Shown here piece by piece: positions 35,048-49,968 of a DNA stretch of 64,000 nt; within the stretch, counting starts at the first letter, position 1; each line of letters starts with the position of its first letter. Source of the DNA: Climacteris rufus. Taxonomy: Eukaryota > Chordata > Aves > Passeriformes > Climacteridae. Position numbers and translations under genes: made by a program. Under the pieces are notes generated by a model. That model was given only the letters and a program-made list of their open reading frames with translations, was not told the DNA's origin and did not search any database. The DNA lies in contig VZRZ01003213.1 in assembly GCA_013398175.1 (NCBI GenBank), forward strand, positions 787,531 to 851,530, in the 5' to 3' direction.

Positions 35048-38000
35048 GCTTAATCTGAACCCTGCAGATTTAAATGTGCTAAAGGATCAAGAGAAATATT
35101 TACCTTCAGTTCTCCAATTTCAGTTTCTCCAAAACAATGAGTATAAATATCTTGTTCTGTGGACGAAAACAAAGGCAATCTTTGTCCAAGTCATGGACAA
35201 CATTAATCATGGCATTTTCCTACTTCTGTCATGCAGAAAAACAATGCTTATTATAATAAACAACTGTTTCTTGATAGCAATACATTTTAATAGCTTAACA
35301 CTTCCATTAAATGACTGTATTTTAGATGAGCTGGATATATGCCCACTCCACATACACTCCATGTTACACTCCAGCGCAATTTTATTCCATGTTAACAAAT
35401 GTTTGTTACTAAACATATTTTTTGCCCAAACTTTATGAATGGTAATATGCTTTAGTCTTAACAAGATGGGTTGTTTTGGGATTTCACACTACATTAGCAG
35501 CTTATAAAACCACTTCCATACTACTATTCATGTAGCTGTTGATGGTAAATTTTCTCCCAAAGTTCAAATGTTTCTAAAATGGACTAAGTCCCAACAGCTA
35601 CAAAGAAGCATGTGCTAACACAATCAAGTTTTGTGTCATTACATACCTAAAGGGCATTATTATACGCTGGTGCATAGTGGAAAATATGATTATATTAAAG
35701 CAGACTGCCAAAACTGTGAAGAGTGAGGGAATAGAAGTTTAGCCCTCTTTTTCCTCCATCACATCCGAAGGTAAGTTATTTCAACACATAACAGGAAAAA
35801 TCCCAAATGTGATTATAGTTCCTCTGACTTGTGGCCCTTTCTGCAAAATCCCATGATAAGCAAGCAGAAACTAAAAATACAGACAAGACTTTTTCCAGAC
35901 AGATGTGAGCCCTGGGCTTCTGGCCAGTCACAAAAGGGGCAATTTTCATTCTCTTTTGGCAAGATATTTTCTTGAGCTCATGGAAAAATATTCAGCTGAG
36001 ATCACAAAAGCCTCTTTGTTTGTCACCAGTTCTTCTCTGCAGGATAATAGCATGATAGTAAAATTGGCCCAATTAGAGTAAAGAAGCTGCAGAGCAGAAT
36101 GTATAGCTTTTGTCATTTTAAGTGACTACCACAAGTGACAAAATGTCATCTTAGAAATTTCACCTTGTCATTTCCTACATTGTGAATGATGATTATTAGG
36201 ACCCCCCAGGTTATTTAATCTGTCATGTTCTTAAAGTCAAATATTTTAGACCTTCCTTTTTCTCAACAATGCTGTCATCATTAACAAAACACAGAACAGC
36301 CTTCACCTTTAGAACTGACAAAATGGGGGATGTGTCTCAAAACTAGTTAATAGCATCAGTGAAGGCAGAGACTTAGCACCTAAATCTTTTAAATCTCATC
36401 CTTGAGAATAAAGCAATGAGTTTTTTGAGGCAATTACTCCATTGCCAGAAGTTGAGAAGTAAGTGTCCCATTGACATGGTGGTACCACTTGGCAGTTTGT
36501 TGTTAAGTCCTGTTTCATTTTGTTCCGGAGGAATCCAATTGCCTCAGTCTGTGAGTGAGACAAAGCACTGTGTTGTCTTGATTTTATTTTAAATGCTCTA
36601 ACCTTTGGACCAAACAAAGAGTTGTGTGAATGAAGAATGTTTTTAGGTGCTATGATTGGGTACTCGCAACATTTCAAATAGAATCACTGCTACATAGCAA
36701 ACTTTTAAGTGGGCATCCTAATATACTTGCAACATAGTGCACGTGTGTGTGATGAGGGGTGCTGGTGGGGGTGGAGAAGGAGGCAGTGGTTGGATTTAGC
36801 ATATTTTACCGGTAACTGCCATGAACTTCAATCATATACCCTGAAGGAATGGCTACACGTTACAGAATCTCTTCGCAAATCCAACTCTTGGCGAGAACAA
36901 GCCTCAGGATTGCCAAGTTCCATTCGCTGATCAAAAGGTTTGCTGGGCATCCCACGCTGCTCCCCAGCCATTGGCAGCTCAGCACCATCACCCTTCCTGC
37001 TCCATGGCTGCATGTGCCAGAACCACACACACCTACCATGTCCCTCAGGGTTTGGGTATGAATCCGTCTGTATTTCCATATAGGCCACCATCATTATTTC
37101 ATTGAGAGCCAAAAATCTGTCTCTAGGTTGCGTAACAGGTCTTCTGTATTTCAACCTGGACTGTACCTGGAAACTCAGCAAAGCCCCATGTTTTCTTTCT
37201 TGCATACAGACACCTTTGTGTCCTGTTATTATCCAGTTGCTCCTTCAGCCCCCACCCAGACTCCCAGTGCTCTCCTGTTGAGTCATACTCTGCAATTAAA
37301 GCATCATGTATCCTGGTTGCAGTTAGCAACACTACCATTAGCAGTTTCTATGTAGACAGTAAACATTTGAGTTAGTATTTAGGAAGAAAACACTTCAAAA
37401 TGTTTAGCAAAAGATTAGAGTTCTGGGGTCAGCTATAACTGCTGTACTGCTAGTCTGACTGCAAACTGCATTGCACAGCAGTATGCGCTCCAGCTGCAAG
37501 CATGAAAATTCCCAGAGTTTTTCCTCAGAGGAACAAACAAAATTTATGCTGAATGAATATGTTAACCCTGTTTTACCCTAAAAATACTGGCCCATCAGAT
37601 TTAAGATAGCAAGAGCTGGTTGATTTAATGAGATGCTTCTCTGTGTAGTCCTCTCTTACAGGTTTCCTGCTGATAAAACTTCCAGAACAGATTGACTGAA
37701 GTCTAACCTTTCCTTCTAGTGACCCTCTTGTTGATCTTGCTCAGACTGATTATACGCTGAACTAATTTTTCTGGGTTTCATCTTGCTGCATCCCCATCAC
37801 ATCCTGTGGTCCTTGCCTATCCAACCATGAGTCAACTCAAGCCCCATGCTCTTCCCATCCCAAACTCCCTGTCCATTGCTAAAGACTGCTGTGTTGACCA
37901 AGGCTGAGGAGCAGCATGTGCTTCCAGACCGAAGACAAGCAGTGCACCCATCCCAGCACTTCCTGCACCTTCTTAGGGCCATTCAGGCCAGGCCTGCATG

Positions 38001-38331
38001 TTCTGACCGGTCAGACACTAAGGCATATATCCTTGAAGGTAAACAGTGTCCACTGCCTCTTCACACCACAACAGCAGTGCTACTCCACAGGCTATGGGAA
38101 GTCATGGAGTGCCAGTCTTTAGCTTCCATCTGCTCTGGTCTCAGGAGTACTGCACTATATTTTGCACGGAAACACGGATCCGAAGGGAGAGAGAAGCATG
38201 GCTGTACATGCAGCCTGGTGAGCAAGGGATTGAGAAGCCCTTTATTTCATTTCCCCTCCTTCACAGACAAATGCTTTAGGGATTTAGCTGTTGAGTAATA
38301 GACGGAATATATTCTCCTTGTGTGCAATGAT

Positions 38332-38355
38332 GGGGGGGAGGGCAGGTGAGGTGGG
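38332..38355 (+). other. Potential G-quadruplex sequence
   Basis: A run of seven G, then GGG at 38340 and GGG at 38353, provides four G-triplets with loops of 1, 1 and 10 bases on the + strand. It stands out in AT-rich surroundings. Folding is a prediction from pattern only. Confidence 0.45.
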
Positions 38356-41300
38356 AGGCAAGTTCCTGATGCCCAATATTAAAAATAAAAGCAGCAAAAT
38401 AAAAACACAATTTCTAAAGAAAACATAAACAACAATGCAGGAAATCAGCTTGACTGAATGCAGTCCGAGATAATTGTCAAATTCCCTGATGGTTTTGTAA
38501 TAATAATGTCTAAATATCATGCCAGTGGCTTAAAAAAAAAAAACTGGAGACTTTGGCTTTTCTACATTTTCAAGATTAGGAAAACGTAATAGCTCTTACA
38601 AACTGTACATCAGTAAAAAAGTTAAATACCTTTCACAAAAATGGTAGTGTTTTAAATTCTACTAAGTCTGCCTAGCTCTCTAAATAGTGACAGAAAACAA
38701 CCCAAAAACTTAAGAAAACCACATCCAATAAACAAGAGGTGTACAGCAGCTATGCACTCAAGAGATCAGGTTTTTGAGGTTTATATGTAATTTATTTTTT
38801 AGACAAAATTATTTCCAAGTTCTGGAATTATGTAACTTCTTTGGAGGGCAGAATAAGCATAAAATAAAAGATCATAGCAAATTATTAATTCACATTAACC
38901 AGTTAATTATATGAAACTCTTGCATATAAAGCATGGAATTTCACACAGGGATTCCTGATTCTAATCTGCCAATTTATAATGGATATTTTACATTGCAAAT
39001 AACCATTTAATCTGAATTGAAAGAGATATGAAAGCAATTTTACAATGCAGAAAAGTATTAACTGTCATTATGTAAAAAAAAATATATATAATTTCCACAT
39101 CAAACTTTTCTATGTGGTTCTATAAAGTGATAACAGTGCTCTAGTAAGGGCAAAGTTCACCTGCAGGACACACAGGCAAGCATGGTATGATTTTGGCAAT
39201 TAAGTAAAGCATTTGAAGTATCAGAACATGCCATCTACTTGATAAGATGTTACTTTTCGTGGAAATGTAAAAATCTGTTTGAGGACGAAGCAGCTAAACA
39301 AGAAAACACAAGTGTTTTTTCTTTGAAGAGTGTAAGATATCCTTTCTGTTCACAACCATTTTTATGACCTTAAATACTACTCTGCTCTATCAGTAAGGTC
39401 AGCAACTTGCCTTCATAGCCACCAAATACATTTCTGAACTGAACTCCATTCATGACTGATTCTTCACCAATTGTTTCCAGTCTCATTACAAGATTCTTTC
39501 TGTTTCAACATGTTTTGGATCTTAGCACTTCTGGAAATCAACCAAAGCTACAGCTCTAGTGAAAGCTTATCTGCAGAGAAGTCTAGTGGTTGTGTGTGTT
39601 ACAGTTTCCCACCATTTATCACAGCTCTTTCTGCCTGAGGTTACTGCTTTCAGTGCAAAGCTGGCAGAACAGCTCAGGTAAGCCTTTCTCACTGTTTCAA
39701 TACCAAATCAACCAGGCAAACTTGAAACAGTTTTAAAACTGCTATTATTTAATAAATGAAGTTGAGGTAGATGATAGAGTACTACAAGGGTTAAGGACCT
39801 TTCTCATCATACATTCTGCTAGTTCCGGAGGGAGCGGCAGTATCCAGCAAAGGACTGATTATGGCCACCTGAAAATGTGAAAAAAATCACATCACACCCA
39901 ACAGCAATTGCCTGTCTGCAGTCTGCTACTAAAAATAAACACACAAACACACAGAGTGGGCTGGCAAATCACCCATCCTGAGAAAAAACTGAGCATAGCA
40001 ACACAAAAGCTGATACTTGGTCATGCTACAAGATCTTCAGAATCATCAAAGGACAAGCTTCCGTTTTGAAGTTATTCCCTAGAAACTAGATTTGCAATAA
40101 TCAAGAAGATTAAACCCTCCCTTCTTGCCTAGTTTCCCGTTATATGAGGTACATTTTGCTCATTCCAGACAGTTTCTCAATGCTAGGCCAGGACCGCAGA
40201 GCACCAGTGGGGCAAAAATAACCAAACCCACTGGCTGTTGCAGCTGGAAAGATATATGGAATGGAAATAAATTTTTAAGTGCTTTTTCTAAAACATTACA
40301 TCTCTGGGTTCAAGAAAAGCTTTTCAGTCACTCAGTTTGTTTGCTGAAAGCACTGATGTGCAGATTTTGCTTCCTGCAGTAACCGTGAGAACAAAGACTC
40401 TGTTTTTGCCCTAGAAAATAACATCAGTTGCATTTTATCCATCTATTGGGGATATTTACTTTGCCATGTCCAAAACTGATCAATGTCTACCAAAGTTTTC
40501 TGTTTAGAATTCAGCCAAGCATAGTATCTGCGCTGTTTATGCTATGGACTATTGTATTTTTCTTTTTTCCTTTTCTGTTTTTTCTTCTTCACAATTGTTT
40601 ACAATCTTTTAAACTTAACCCACTTCTGGTTGTCTCTCTTCAACTCTTGTTTGACCTTTTCTGCCTACGTCTAGGAATAGAAAACTAAAACATTTCATCA
40701 AATGAAAGTTTAAAAATATCAAAAATTTCCAGTAAAAAAACAACTTAACCAATGTTTTGAAAGACCTAATATTTAATCTTGTGTGGATCTAATCAAGTTT
40801 AGCAAGATAAGGTGGGTCTAAACAAACCTCATTTTATTAAGTAGGTAGCATAACAAAGATACAAATATTAATAAGCTTTACAGTAACAAAAGACAGATAT
40901 TTCAGGTTTTGAAATATCACCCTTTTTTCTTCCCCTACTTACAACTGTCTCTAAGTTCTCCTCTCCCATACGTCTAGATATACAAAAAGGAAATAATTAA
41001 TCAAAAAGTTCCTACTACGTAGTAAAACTTTAAAATTAATTGGTTTTTTACTTTGGTATTTTAGGAAAACAGGTTAGAAGAATAACCTATCCTCACTCCA
41101 GTACAGTGAATGTTACCTTCATCAATTCTGAACTAAGTAATTTTTCCCTGCCTGTGCTGAAGAGTTTATAATCTCTCTGGGTCTACTCAACTAACAGCAG
41201 TTTTTATTCTTAAGATAATGTCCTTTAGTGTCTCATTTATAGCTCCCTTGCTGTACCGTTATTTGCTTTCCTAAAGAACGGAGAATAGGCTAGTATCTTT

Positions 41301-44300
41301 CTCTCCTCTAAAGCTTTCTATACATATTAACTTGAGTTAATAAGGGTTTTTTGCTTTAATTTGAACTGTGCTTTGATAGAAAGTAATTTTGCTGCTTAGT
41401 CACCATTCCAACAACATTTCTAGTGCAATAAAAATGCCAAAAATGGAAAAGTATCAGAATCCTTTAGATCAATGGGCTGTACAAAGCCAGAAAACATACA
41501 TTAATCTGGGAACTAATTATTCACCCAAGTTTTTAATACATGTGGCTATTGCAGGAATTTTTCAAAAATATTGAGATATATTATTTCACTGCCTTCAGTA
41601 AGTGCATATTATATAGGTTTTATAGTAATCACATCTCTAAATACCTATTCAATTAAGTCAAAATGCTATGAACTTTTGGGCTTCAAACACCACAGCCATG
41701 TTAATTCATCAAGTTTTATATTTTTGGGCAGATTAATCAAAATAATGCAGAGCTCTCTGAGTCATACTGAAATGAGATCAGTTGGCTCTGATGTTTCCAC
41801 AGCAAACTGCAGTGAAACCTATGTTTTTGGACATGGGTTTTACACTCAGTTTATCTCTTGCTTAGATGAAGAGTTGCTATCAAATTGCAGCATCTGTATA
41901 ACACCCTTTGGAACTCTAACTTATTCAAAGTGTATTAGAACTGTCTGTTTATTAAAACTGTCAAAGTATATCAGAACTGTCTGTAACTGACTTGTATTAC
42001 CAATGGCTATGCATAGGATAAATTTTGCTTTTCAGATAAAACCTCTTCATCTGTAGCCAATTCTGTGTCATAGGCCAAAAGAACAAAATAAGCTCTTTCT
42101 GTGTAGAATTTAAATAACACTGAAGTGTATTTGTATAAATTTGTATGAATGTTATTTGAATTAATTCCTTTTCTCTGGGAAGACACTTCAGTTCAAGGAG
42201 GGATTTAATGTTCCAGACTGATTTGTATTTGTTTATCCACCACCAGGCAGCTGAAGCTGATTTAAGACATGGATGGGTGCAAGGTGGCAACACCAGACTT
42301 GGCAGACAGGCTGGTGTCCTCTCTAGCTATAAAGATATTCTCTGATTGTCATGAGGGTTAGCCACCATACTTTTCCACCAGAGACTATGGATAAGTGCTA
42401 CTCAGTCCAGACACTGAGCAGTTCTACACTTTCTTCTCTCCTATGACTTCTCCTCAAGAATCCTGATGGTCTTCTCTTCTCCCCCCCACCCCACCCCCAT
42501 TAGATCCACCCATTTTTTCCAGTAAAGGTTGGCAAACAAGTAAACACATCAAATTATGAGATCTAGTGAAGCACAGACTATCTCAGCTCATCCTCTTCAC
42601 TGTGAAGGCCTATCTTTGAAGGTCTCATGCAAGGACATCCCCAGTAGTGATGTATTTGACCTTGGGCATGGTGGGGGCCATATGGGAGGAATGTTTCAGC
42701 TTTCCCACCAACACATTAAACCAAATTTTCTCTGAATTCATTTCCAACCTGGTCTATCAGTTTCTTTTTCATCTCACCTAGCAAGAAGCTGCTATCTAGC
42801 TGCTAGCAGTAACATGAGAACAATACTTATTTACATAGCTAGCAAGTGGAAGTATTCATTAACACGGACAGTTCTGAAGGCAAGTGAAACAGCTTTTGGC
42901 AGAAAGCACCATTAATGAGACTGTCACTTAGTATTGTAGTCTGATTCAGAGCATGCCTTTCTGACTTCCTTATTTTTCAGTTTTTCCAGGAATACTCCCC
43001 AAATAGACTTTCTGCTATTGCAGCAGAGATTATTTGGGAAGCTGCTCATCTCCTCCTGACTGAACAGGATAGATACATAAGCACAGCAGAGCACACTAGA
43101 GCATACATATGTCATCTGAACATGCAGAGCCCCTTGAAACATTCTTGTGTATATGCCAGTTTCCAATGGCTGGACACAACAGACTGGTCTCAAATGAAGG
43201 CAAGCAAAGGCAGAGCAAACTGTCTTGTGTAAAGGGTTTTAGGGGAGGGTGAAGGGACAAGTTGTCCATTGTTGGCAGAAATACTGAGAGTACTTGGTGA
43301 TGTGAATTATTTTGCTTTCAATTTTTTCCCTGTAGCACACTGAGAAAGCTCAAAGATCAGCAGGGAAGCAAGTGAATATCTATTTTCTCAGGCATGTGTT
43401 ATCTTTTTATGTTACACATAAAAAAGAGGCAGTAATAGAGCCATAAAAGGGGCAGTTCAGTCCCCAAGGTGGGAGAACTGATAAGTACATGCTTATTTGT
43501 CCATACTTAAAGCACAGTATCCAACCAAAAGCATAGGATGAGAACGTAGGTTGGAAGGGTTGCATTGAGATTTTCTGGTCCAAGCTTGTCACCGTTTAGC
43601 ACACTTTCAAAGGGTACCATACCCACACTTTGTGTCTTCTTAAGGACCTTTCACTCTCTGCCTCATACTGTGTCCCCCTGTCCCCTTCATTAAATGCAGG
43701 GTAATGAAATACACTCAGTAATTACATTCCTCCAGTTTAATAGGAAATTTGTTGTAATATGATGCACTACATAAATACTTTCTCTTCACCCATCAGACGA
43801 ATAGCTGTAAGACTCAGACCCAATGCATAATCTGCTTTACCCTCAAGTAAGTTTTCTGTGAGGGTTGCTTTTTAGCTTTTTATTGGACACCAAGACAAAA
43901 TCATTTTCTGCATTTGACATGAGAGAATGAGAAGAAAAAGAGCTTTCAGCTTTTTAAAAGAGTGAGTTAACATTGTGTTATGGCAAAGTGTTATGCTGTG
44001 TGTGACAAGTGAATGAATCAGAAACCCAAGCCTGAACACTGTACTTTTTTACAGACACTGCCTCCATTTTCGCATGGAGAAAACATTTCTTTCTGGCCTG
44101 TGACAGTGTAAAACTCACAGAAAAGTTTAACTCTCTATTCTTACAGCAAAAGTATATGTTCTTACTTACATCAAAACTATGCTTTCAATTAGTTTAATTT
44201 CTTTGGAACTCAGTTTCCATCCATTAGTTACCAGACAGTGAAAAAAGAAAAACAAACCAAAATTGCAAACCACAAACCCACATGACAACTGTAAACAAAT

Positions 44301-47300
44301 ATTCTGATAGGTGATGTGGAAGAAAAAGGAAGAGCTAAGTGAAATTATTTACTGATTTCACATAGCAAGAAAGACTAAAATTACCTGGGCTGAGTGAACC
44401 TTAATGAAGAAAAGATGAGAAAATATGTAGCATGTGAGATGTGAATTTTTCCAAGAGCAATCATTAGAAAATTTTCTTTTCTATACCAACAATTCCACAT
44501 ATTTCATATCCAAGTGAATGTTCTGCCTCTCCATTGAAAACTATTGGAGTTACCAGTGTTCAAAGTGAGCATCTGTATAAAAAGACTCTTAGACAGCTGG
44601 CATGGAAGAGCTCTTACCAAAGCTTATATTATGATCAATTTTACTGTCTTACCCAAGATTTCTAAGTCTATGTTTATTTACAACCTCTTGTTTTGCAGAA
44701 AGGGGCAAATGCTGCAATATGACTTGAGTCTTGAACCAAAAGGAACAACTTATATAGCCACTGACTTTCCCAGCCACACATCATCAGGCTCCACAAAAGA
44801 ACAATTAATTTCTTTTGAATATTAAAACAACAACCAATTTGAAAGGAAATGCCAGAGTACTGAGATGTTAGACACTAACACTCAATGAGGATTTTTGTAA
44901 GTCTCCATTTAGTTTGGTATTCCATCATGTCTGCACAACAAGCCCAGAATAAAATAAGATGCAAATGAAAAGAGTTACTGTTCAAGCATTTCACCATGAG
45001 CTTTTTCCAAGTCTGATCTAGGATCCAGTGTAGGATTGACAGCACCAACACCAACTGTGGGTTTCTGAGAGGGCAAAGGCAGATGGGCTTAAAACATGAT
45101 GTTAGGAAGAAGGAAAGAAGCCAAAACCTTTTCAGCAAAAATCTTACTCAGGTGTCATATGTGACTATTTCTGAGCAAGAAAAATACTGGCTTGTTGGTA
45201 TTTTTATTTCTCTAGTTATGGAAGAAAAACACTGTGCTTATCTTGTGAATAAAAATTTTACTAAAACCAAAGTTTTTTCATATAATAAACTTTTCATCTT
45301 AATCAAAAAAAAGTAGAAAGACTCTATTTTGGCTTTTAATAATGTCAACATATTTAAAAACATTAACCTCAGTATCAAAGTTTCAGCAAAATTTTCAGGT
45401 GCAATATTATTTCACAAAAGATTTAATTAACCTGTTTTATCTTGTACTGAAGTGCAATAGGAGCACATTTATAGTTACAATTTACCTATAGAGACACAAG
45501 AAATTAAAATATCTGAGTTAAAAAGTGTTTGCTGCATCCTAACCACTGAACTTGATCCCAAAACCCATCCTTTAGATACTTAGAACCTCAGTTAGCTACT
45601 GAGCATCAAAAACAACCATTGAAAACCATAGACAGCGTTCTTCTTCACAACTTTTGAAAAGCATACCCTGACATAAAGCCCAGGTCAGAGATTTGGAGGT
45701 GTGTACCTTAACTCCCTCTATTCACATGTTAATGTATTTATAAGTATGTAAGTAATTTGTCACTTGAAGTTTGAAACTTCTTAGACAAAAAGATGTATTT
45801 TGATTGAAATAAAAAGTATGTAATGATCACCTATTGCTAGAAGCCACAACGAGCACTGAGGTGGGGCAAACTCTGAAATGGCAGTACATTGATGGGTGAG
45901 GTGTGTGACCAGGGAATCTACAAATTGGAAATCTGCTTAGTGAGGTAACACTCAAGTATCAAGAGAAAATCAAGACCCTGCTATAATCCTGCCCTATTTT
46001 CTGCATTCACTAAGCTTATAGGATCAAAAGTACATTTCAGGGCAGCTTAGCAGTTAGCAGACTTCAAACAGAAAGAGAGAAATATCCATTCAGCTAGTGT
46101 TCAGGCGCTCCCTGATCTCAGTGAAAGCTGGGAGAAAATGAAAGCTTTGCACAGCAAGCAGGTTATAGAGGTGGGTAGAAGAGAGCCAGCACAGCTCTTT
46201 GCAGGTGGGGATACCTGGCAGCATCACAGTCTGCTCCAAGCTCCCAGCATTGCTCCTTCCATGAACAATACCACAAGAGTCTCAAAGAGTTTCTGGTAGG
46301 CCTTCCATGACCATCCTCTGTCCTGTCCTTGATGGTGGTGTGCCCAGCCCTCATTCTATTCCACTACTGCCCCTAAACATACATGTCCTGCAAGTGTCCA
46401 GGGCTTCCCTTGCCCTCCTCTCCTTTGCTCATCCTCATCAAACTGTTCAACACACCACGTCTCTATTATGTCCTTCCACTTAACTCTTTCTAGCTCTCAG
46501 AAAGCTTTGCTTCTCTCATGGAGGAGCAGCTGGGCCAGTAAGTGGAAGGGTGTGAGGAGGACCCAGCACAAGGGCCGTTCACAGGAAAGACTGGGTGTGA
46601 GGAGCTGGGAATGAGGAGGAGGACGCAGTGAGTCAGGAGCTGACTTCCATCTGCTCTGGCAGGCTATGAGATCAACTTAGATGCTTGCAGGCATACAGCT
46701 TCAGCCTAGGGGATGCAAATATAAAGTCCGAGTGTAGGATTTTGCAATACTTTCTATGGATTGCAAGAGGTATGTGACAGAAATAGGTCAGTGAGGAAAA
46801 TCATAAGGAGAAAAAACCATGACAGGCTAGGTGAAAGAGGAATGCCCAGAGCCTTTAACCGATATCAGGACACATAGCCTTCTGCTCAAAATCAAACCAA
46901 ACTGCTTTACAATGGAATTTAAATTTATTTAAGCTATGACATTAATGTAATAATGACAATTTTCTGTAGAGACTGTTTACATAGAGAATTACTCCATTAT
47001 TTACAAACTCCGTTCATACATGTTAAATCTATATAATCTCATTGAAGAAATACTATAAAATAAATTTTAAAAAACCCTAAAAACATGACAAAGGCAAAAA
47101 GACCTAAAACACATGCAATAGTATTTATTCTTCAAAAATCTTAGTGTTAAAGACTGATTTCACATTTTTTATTTTTTGATTCTCATATCTCAGACTGATA
47201 GTATTACTGCCATCTCTCTTTCCTCCCTAATATCCTTTCCTAGGAAACTTACATTTTCACTTGGCAAACTTGTCAAACCTGAGCAACAAAATGTTTCTAA

Positions 47301-49889
47301 TTATGACAGAAGATTCTCTGTCTTTTTTTCATCATCTTACTTTTTGATTCCCTCTTGATGAAACTTATCAAATCTGCTTCCTTCCATATGGAACATTTCT
47401 GAAACACTGTGAGGAAGAGCCAACAGTAGCCACTTCAGATATGTTTAGCTTGTTAACTCCTTTTTCCCTTGTTCAACTCAAGGGTTGGGTATGTCAACAC
47501 AATAAAAGTGTATTTATTTATTAAACTGCATAATCAGATAATTTTTAAATGAACAAAATTATTATGTGAATCCATAGCGTGTTAAACTGTACACTACAGA
47601 GTATAAATACCTTAGTCAGAAAGGAAACTCGCAAATAGCTAAGGAGTTACTACTACACTGTTCCCACCCTCCCTTTCCCATCCCCCCCTTCAGAAAAATC
47701 TATAAAAACTTCTCTTGAGTGAATGAAGCTGTATAAACTTAGATTAGAGGGAAGGCAGACTAAAAATAGCTAGACTTCAAACAGAAGAAGCTTTTTCTTT
47801 TTATTCAAGTATTGCCTGTTAACAAGCCAGATCATTTTCATCAGGAGTATAAGGGTTGTGTTGAAGCTCTTAATTTTTGCAGGGTCTTACCTGATTCCTA
47901 AAAAAAGGACAACATCACACTAATCAAAACTGATATCATCTTTCCCTACACGAATTGGCATTGCAATGTACAGAAGCACTATTTGATATGAAGTCAGCCT
48001 ATGAAGTTAACAGCATTTCAGTCACTGCTTGAGTAATTCTGCATTTCAAATGCAAAATGTACTTCCTGTTAAAGTACATTGGCTATTATTTTGAGGATGC
48101 CAGATGGAAATAATTCCTTCATAATCTTGTGAAAACTCAGAACTCTAATCAAGTATTCACATACCAATTGAGCTAAATCTAAGTAGATATCCCTAGAAGT
48201 TTTATAAGATTAAATGTTACATCAGTGGTACTGAAAATGAGAGAAAAAGAGGGAGAACAGGCTGGTCCAAATCCATTTCATTAATGCCTGGGAAGGAGGT
48301 GCTAAATGTAGCTATTCACCTTAGCTTACATGATGTTTTTCACTGAACAAAATTGTCTCTCTCATGCCTTTATTTAGTTCAATCAGAACTTACTTCTTTC
48401 TGTCTGTATGTATGCCTGTCTCGCCTTCATGGGAGAGCAAGAGATTAATAAAGTTTATAGAAAGAACATGGGATATTTTTACAAAATTTTCTGCTTTATC
48501 TCAATTAATCCAGATGCACTTAGTACAAGGTTTATGCTTATTAGAGCTTAGGTGGTCATAAAAATTAGCAATTTTAGGTTCAGTTTTCAAAATTCTATAT
48601 TTAGTTCAATATAGGGTTGTTCTCCATGGCAGAAGCTGAGTTCTATAACCTGTGACTTTTACATTCTGAGCTGTGCTATAGTGTTCACATAGCCCCAAAA
48701 CATATCAGCTGAACTCTGAAGCTGACCATGAAGTAGCACTCAGCTTTTAAAGCAGTAGTTTACACTGAAAGCACATATTACTGGATTGTAACTGTGTGTA
48801 TGCTGCCAGTGACAATGTCTCTGGGAGCATTCTCTGAAGCCCAGACCAAGTTGCTGAACAAGGGTCACATTCTGACTGCAGATGGTGATGGTCATTTGAA
48901 GCACTGTATGCAGGCTGTATGCATGCCGAGTATGGTGAATATGTGTGCTGAAGTGGTATCCAACTGAATGTTGTATCATTTTGTTGTGATTTTGCTGTTG
49001 AAAGCACCAAATTGAGACTGTTGCAGAGCTGAATAAGATGGTAAGATGGTTGTGATAGACATTCCATACATTGAGGAGGAGGTGAGGGGAGTTAGGTAAA
49101 GGTGAGGAGAGTTAGCTGAGGACTCTGAACCTGGGAGTCTGAAGCGGGGACAGTGTTAAAGGCAAGACAAAACAGGAAGATTCAGATCCTGTCTGGAGAA
49201 ACTCTGAAAAATCACTATTGGAGCAAAGCACTTCCTGAGCTCTGTCACAGAGGGAGAACTGACAAGTTTGTTCCAAACAAGAACTTAGGAAAGAATTAAC
49301 AAGTTTATTATTTGCTAAAGCAGATGGGGCCTGAGGAGAAAGCACAGTGAAGTCACTGTCATCTTATCTTCCCAGATAGCTGTGTGCTTGTTCTGAGCTG
49401 TAGACACACTTTTGTTTTGCAAATTCCAAAGAGGACTTGTGAACCTGTCACTCACCTACCAAAACCTGGCATTGTGTAACACAGTGTGCATCACCTGTCA
49501 CAGTTTCTGTTTATGTTTCTATATTTAGGATTGTATTTTTATATTAAAAAACAATTTTGCAGACAGACTTCTGCTGTGTCCTTATCTGCTTTGTTTGAGG
49601 GAAGTTTTCATAAAGAGTAGTCTTCAGAGATTGCCCAAAGAGGATACAAAAGACAGTTTTCCCTTTAAATATGAAAAGTCTTTTTAACTAATAATTATTG
49701 GGCAGACTCAGTTTTGTTTTATTTAGCTATGGTTTGTATTACCTAGTAAGGGAACAAAAACTATCCCAGAGAATTTAGTCCAAAAGGGTATGATACCACA
49801 TCCTGTCTCAGTACCTACAGAAGACTTTTGTGAGTGAGCCAAGGGCTCTCAACTGGCTGGCTTTCAGGAAAATAATGGCATTGTTTGTG

Positions 49890-49968
49890 GTTTGGACCTG
49901 ACATCTCTGAGGTATCTCACGGAGGAGGCCAAGACATCGATCCGGAAGGCGCTGGAGACACTAACGTA
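49890..49968 (+). pseudogene. Duplicated fragment of retroviral reverse transcriptase
   Basis: About 70 bases (TGACATCTCTGAGGTATCTC through GGAGACACTAAC) are a diverged second copy of 50197-50268 inside the adjacent pol remnant. It ends at TAG (49966-49968) in the pol frame. Because the same segment occurs again 300 bases later, this is a local duplication or the junction of a rearranged element. It marks the left edge of recognisable retroviral sequence; no LTR was found to its left. Confidence 0.7.

Larger units (their letters stand above)
34891..49889. other. 15 kb intergenic region without recognised genes
   Basis: The region is AT-rich with only short open frames (up to 150 codons, for example 34998-35438 and 37846-38298 on the + strand). 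These show no domain, signal peptide or codon pattern that I can support. It contains a (CAC)n tract at 35027-35047, a G-rich stretch at 38332-38355, a C-rich stretch near 42481-42500 and a duplicated 22-base GGTGAGGAGAGTTAG unit near 49078-49118. In other vertebrates the stretch between KITLG and TMTC3 is large and gene-poor, so an empty region fits. Confidence 0.65.

Noticed and set aside
34998..35438. 146-codon + strand frame near the CAC repeat
   Set aside because: The sequence is low-complexity and AT-rich, with no recognisable motif; an antisense frame of 85 codons overlaps it.
37846..38298. 150-codon + strand frame as a possible gene
   Set aside because: Overlapping frames of similar size occur in other phases, there is no domain or signal, and no splice-site or promoter support.
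42481..42500. C-rich run as an i-motif or minus-strand quadruplex
   Set aside because: Only three clear C runs are present, one short of a standard four-run motif unless the longest is split; the signal is too weak to list.
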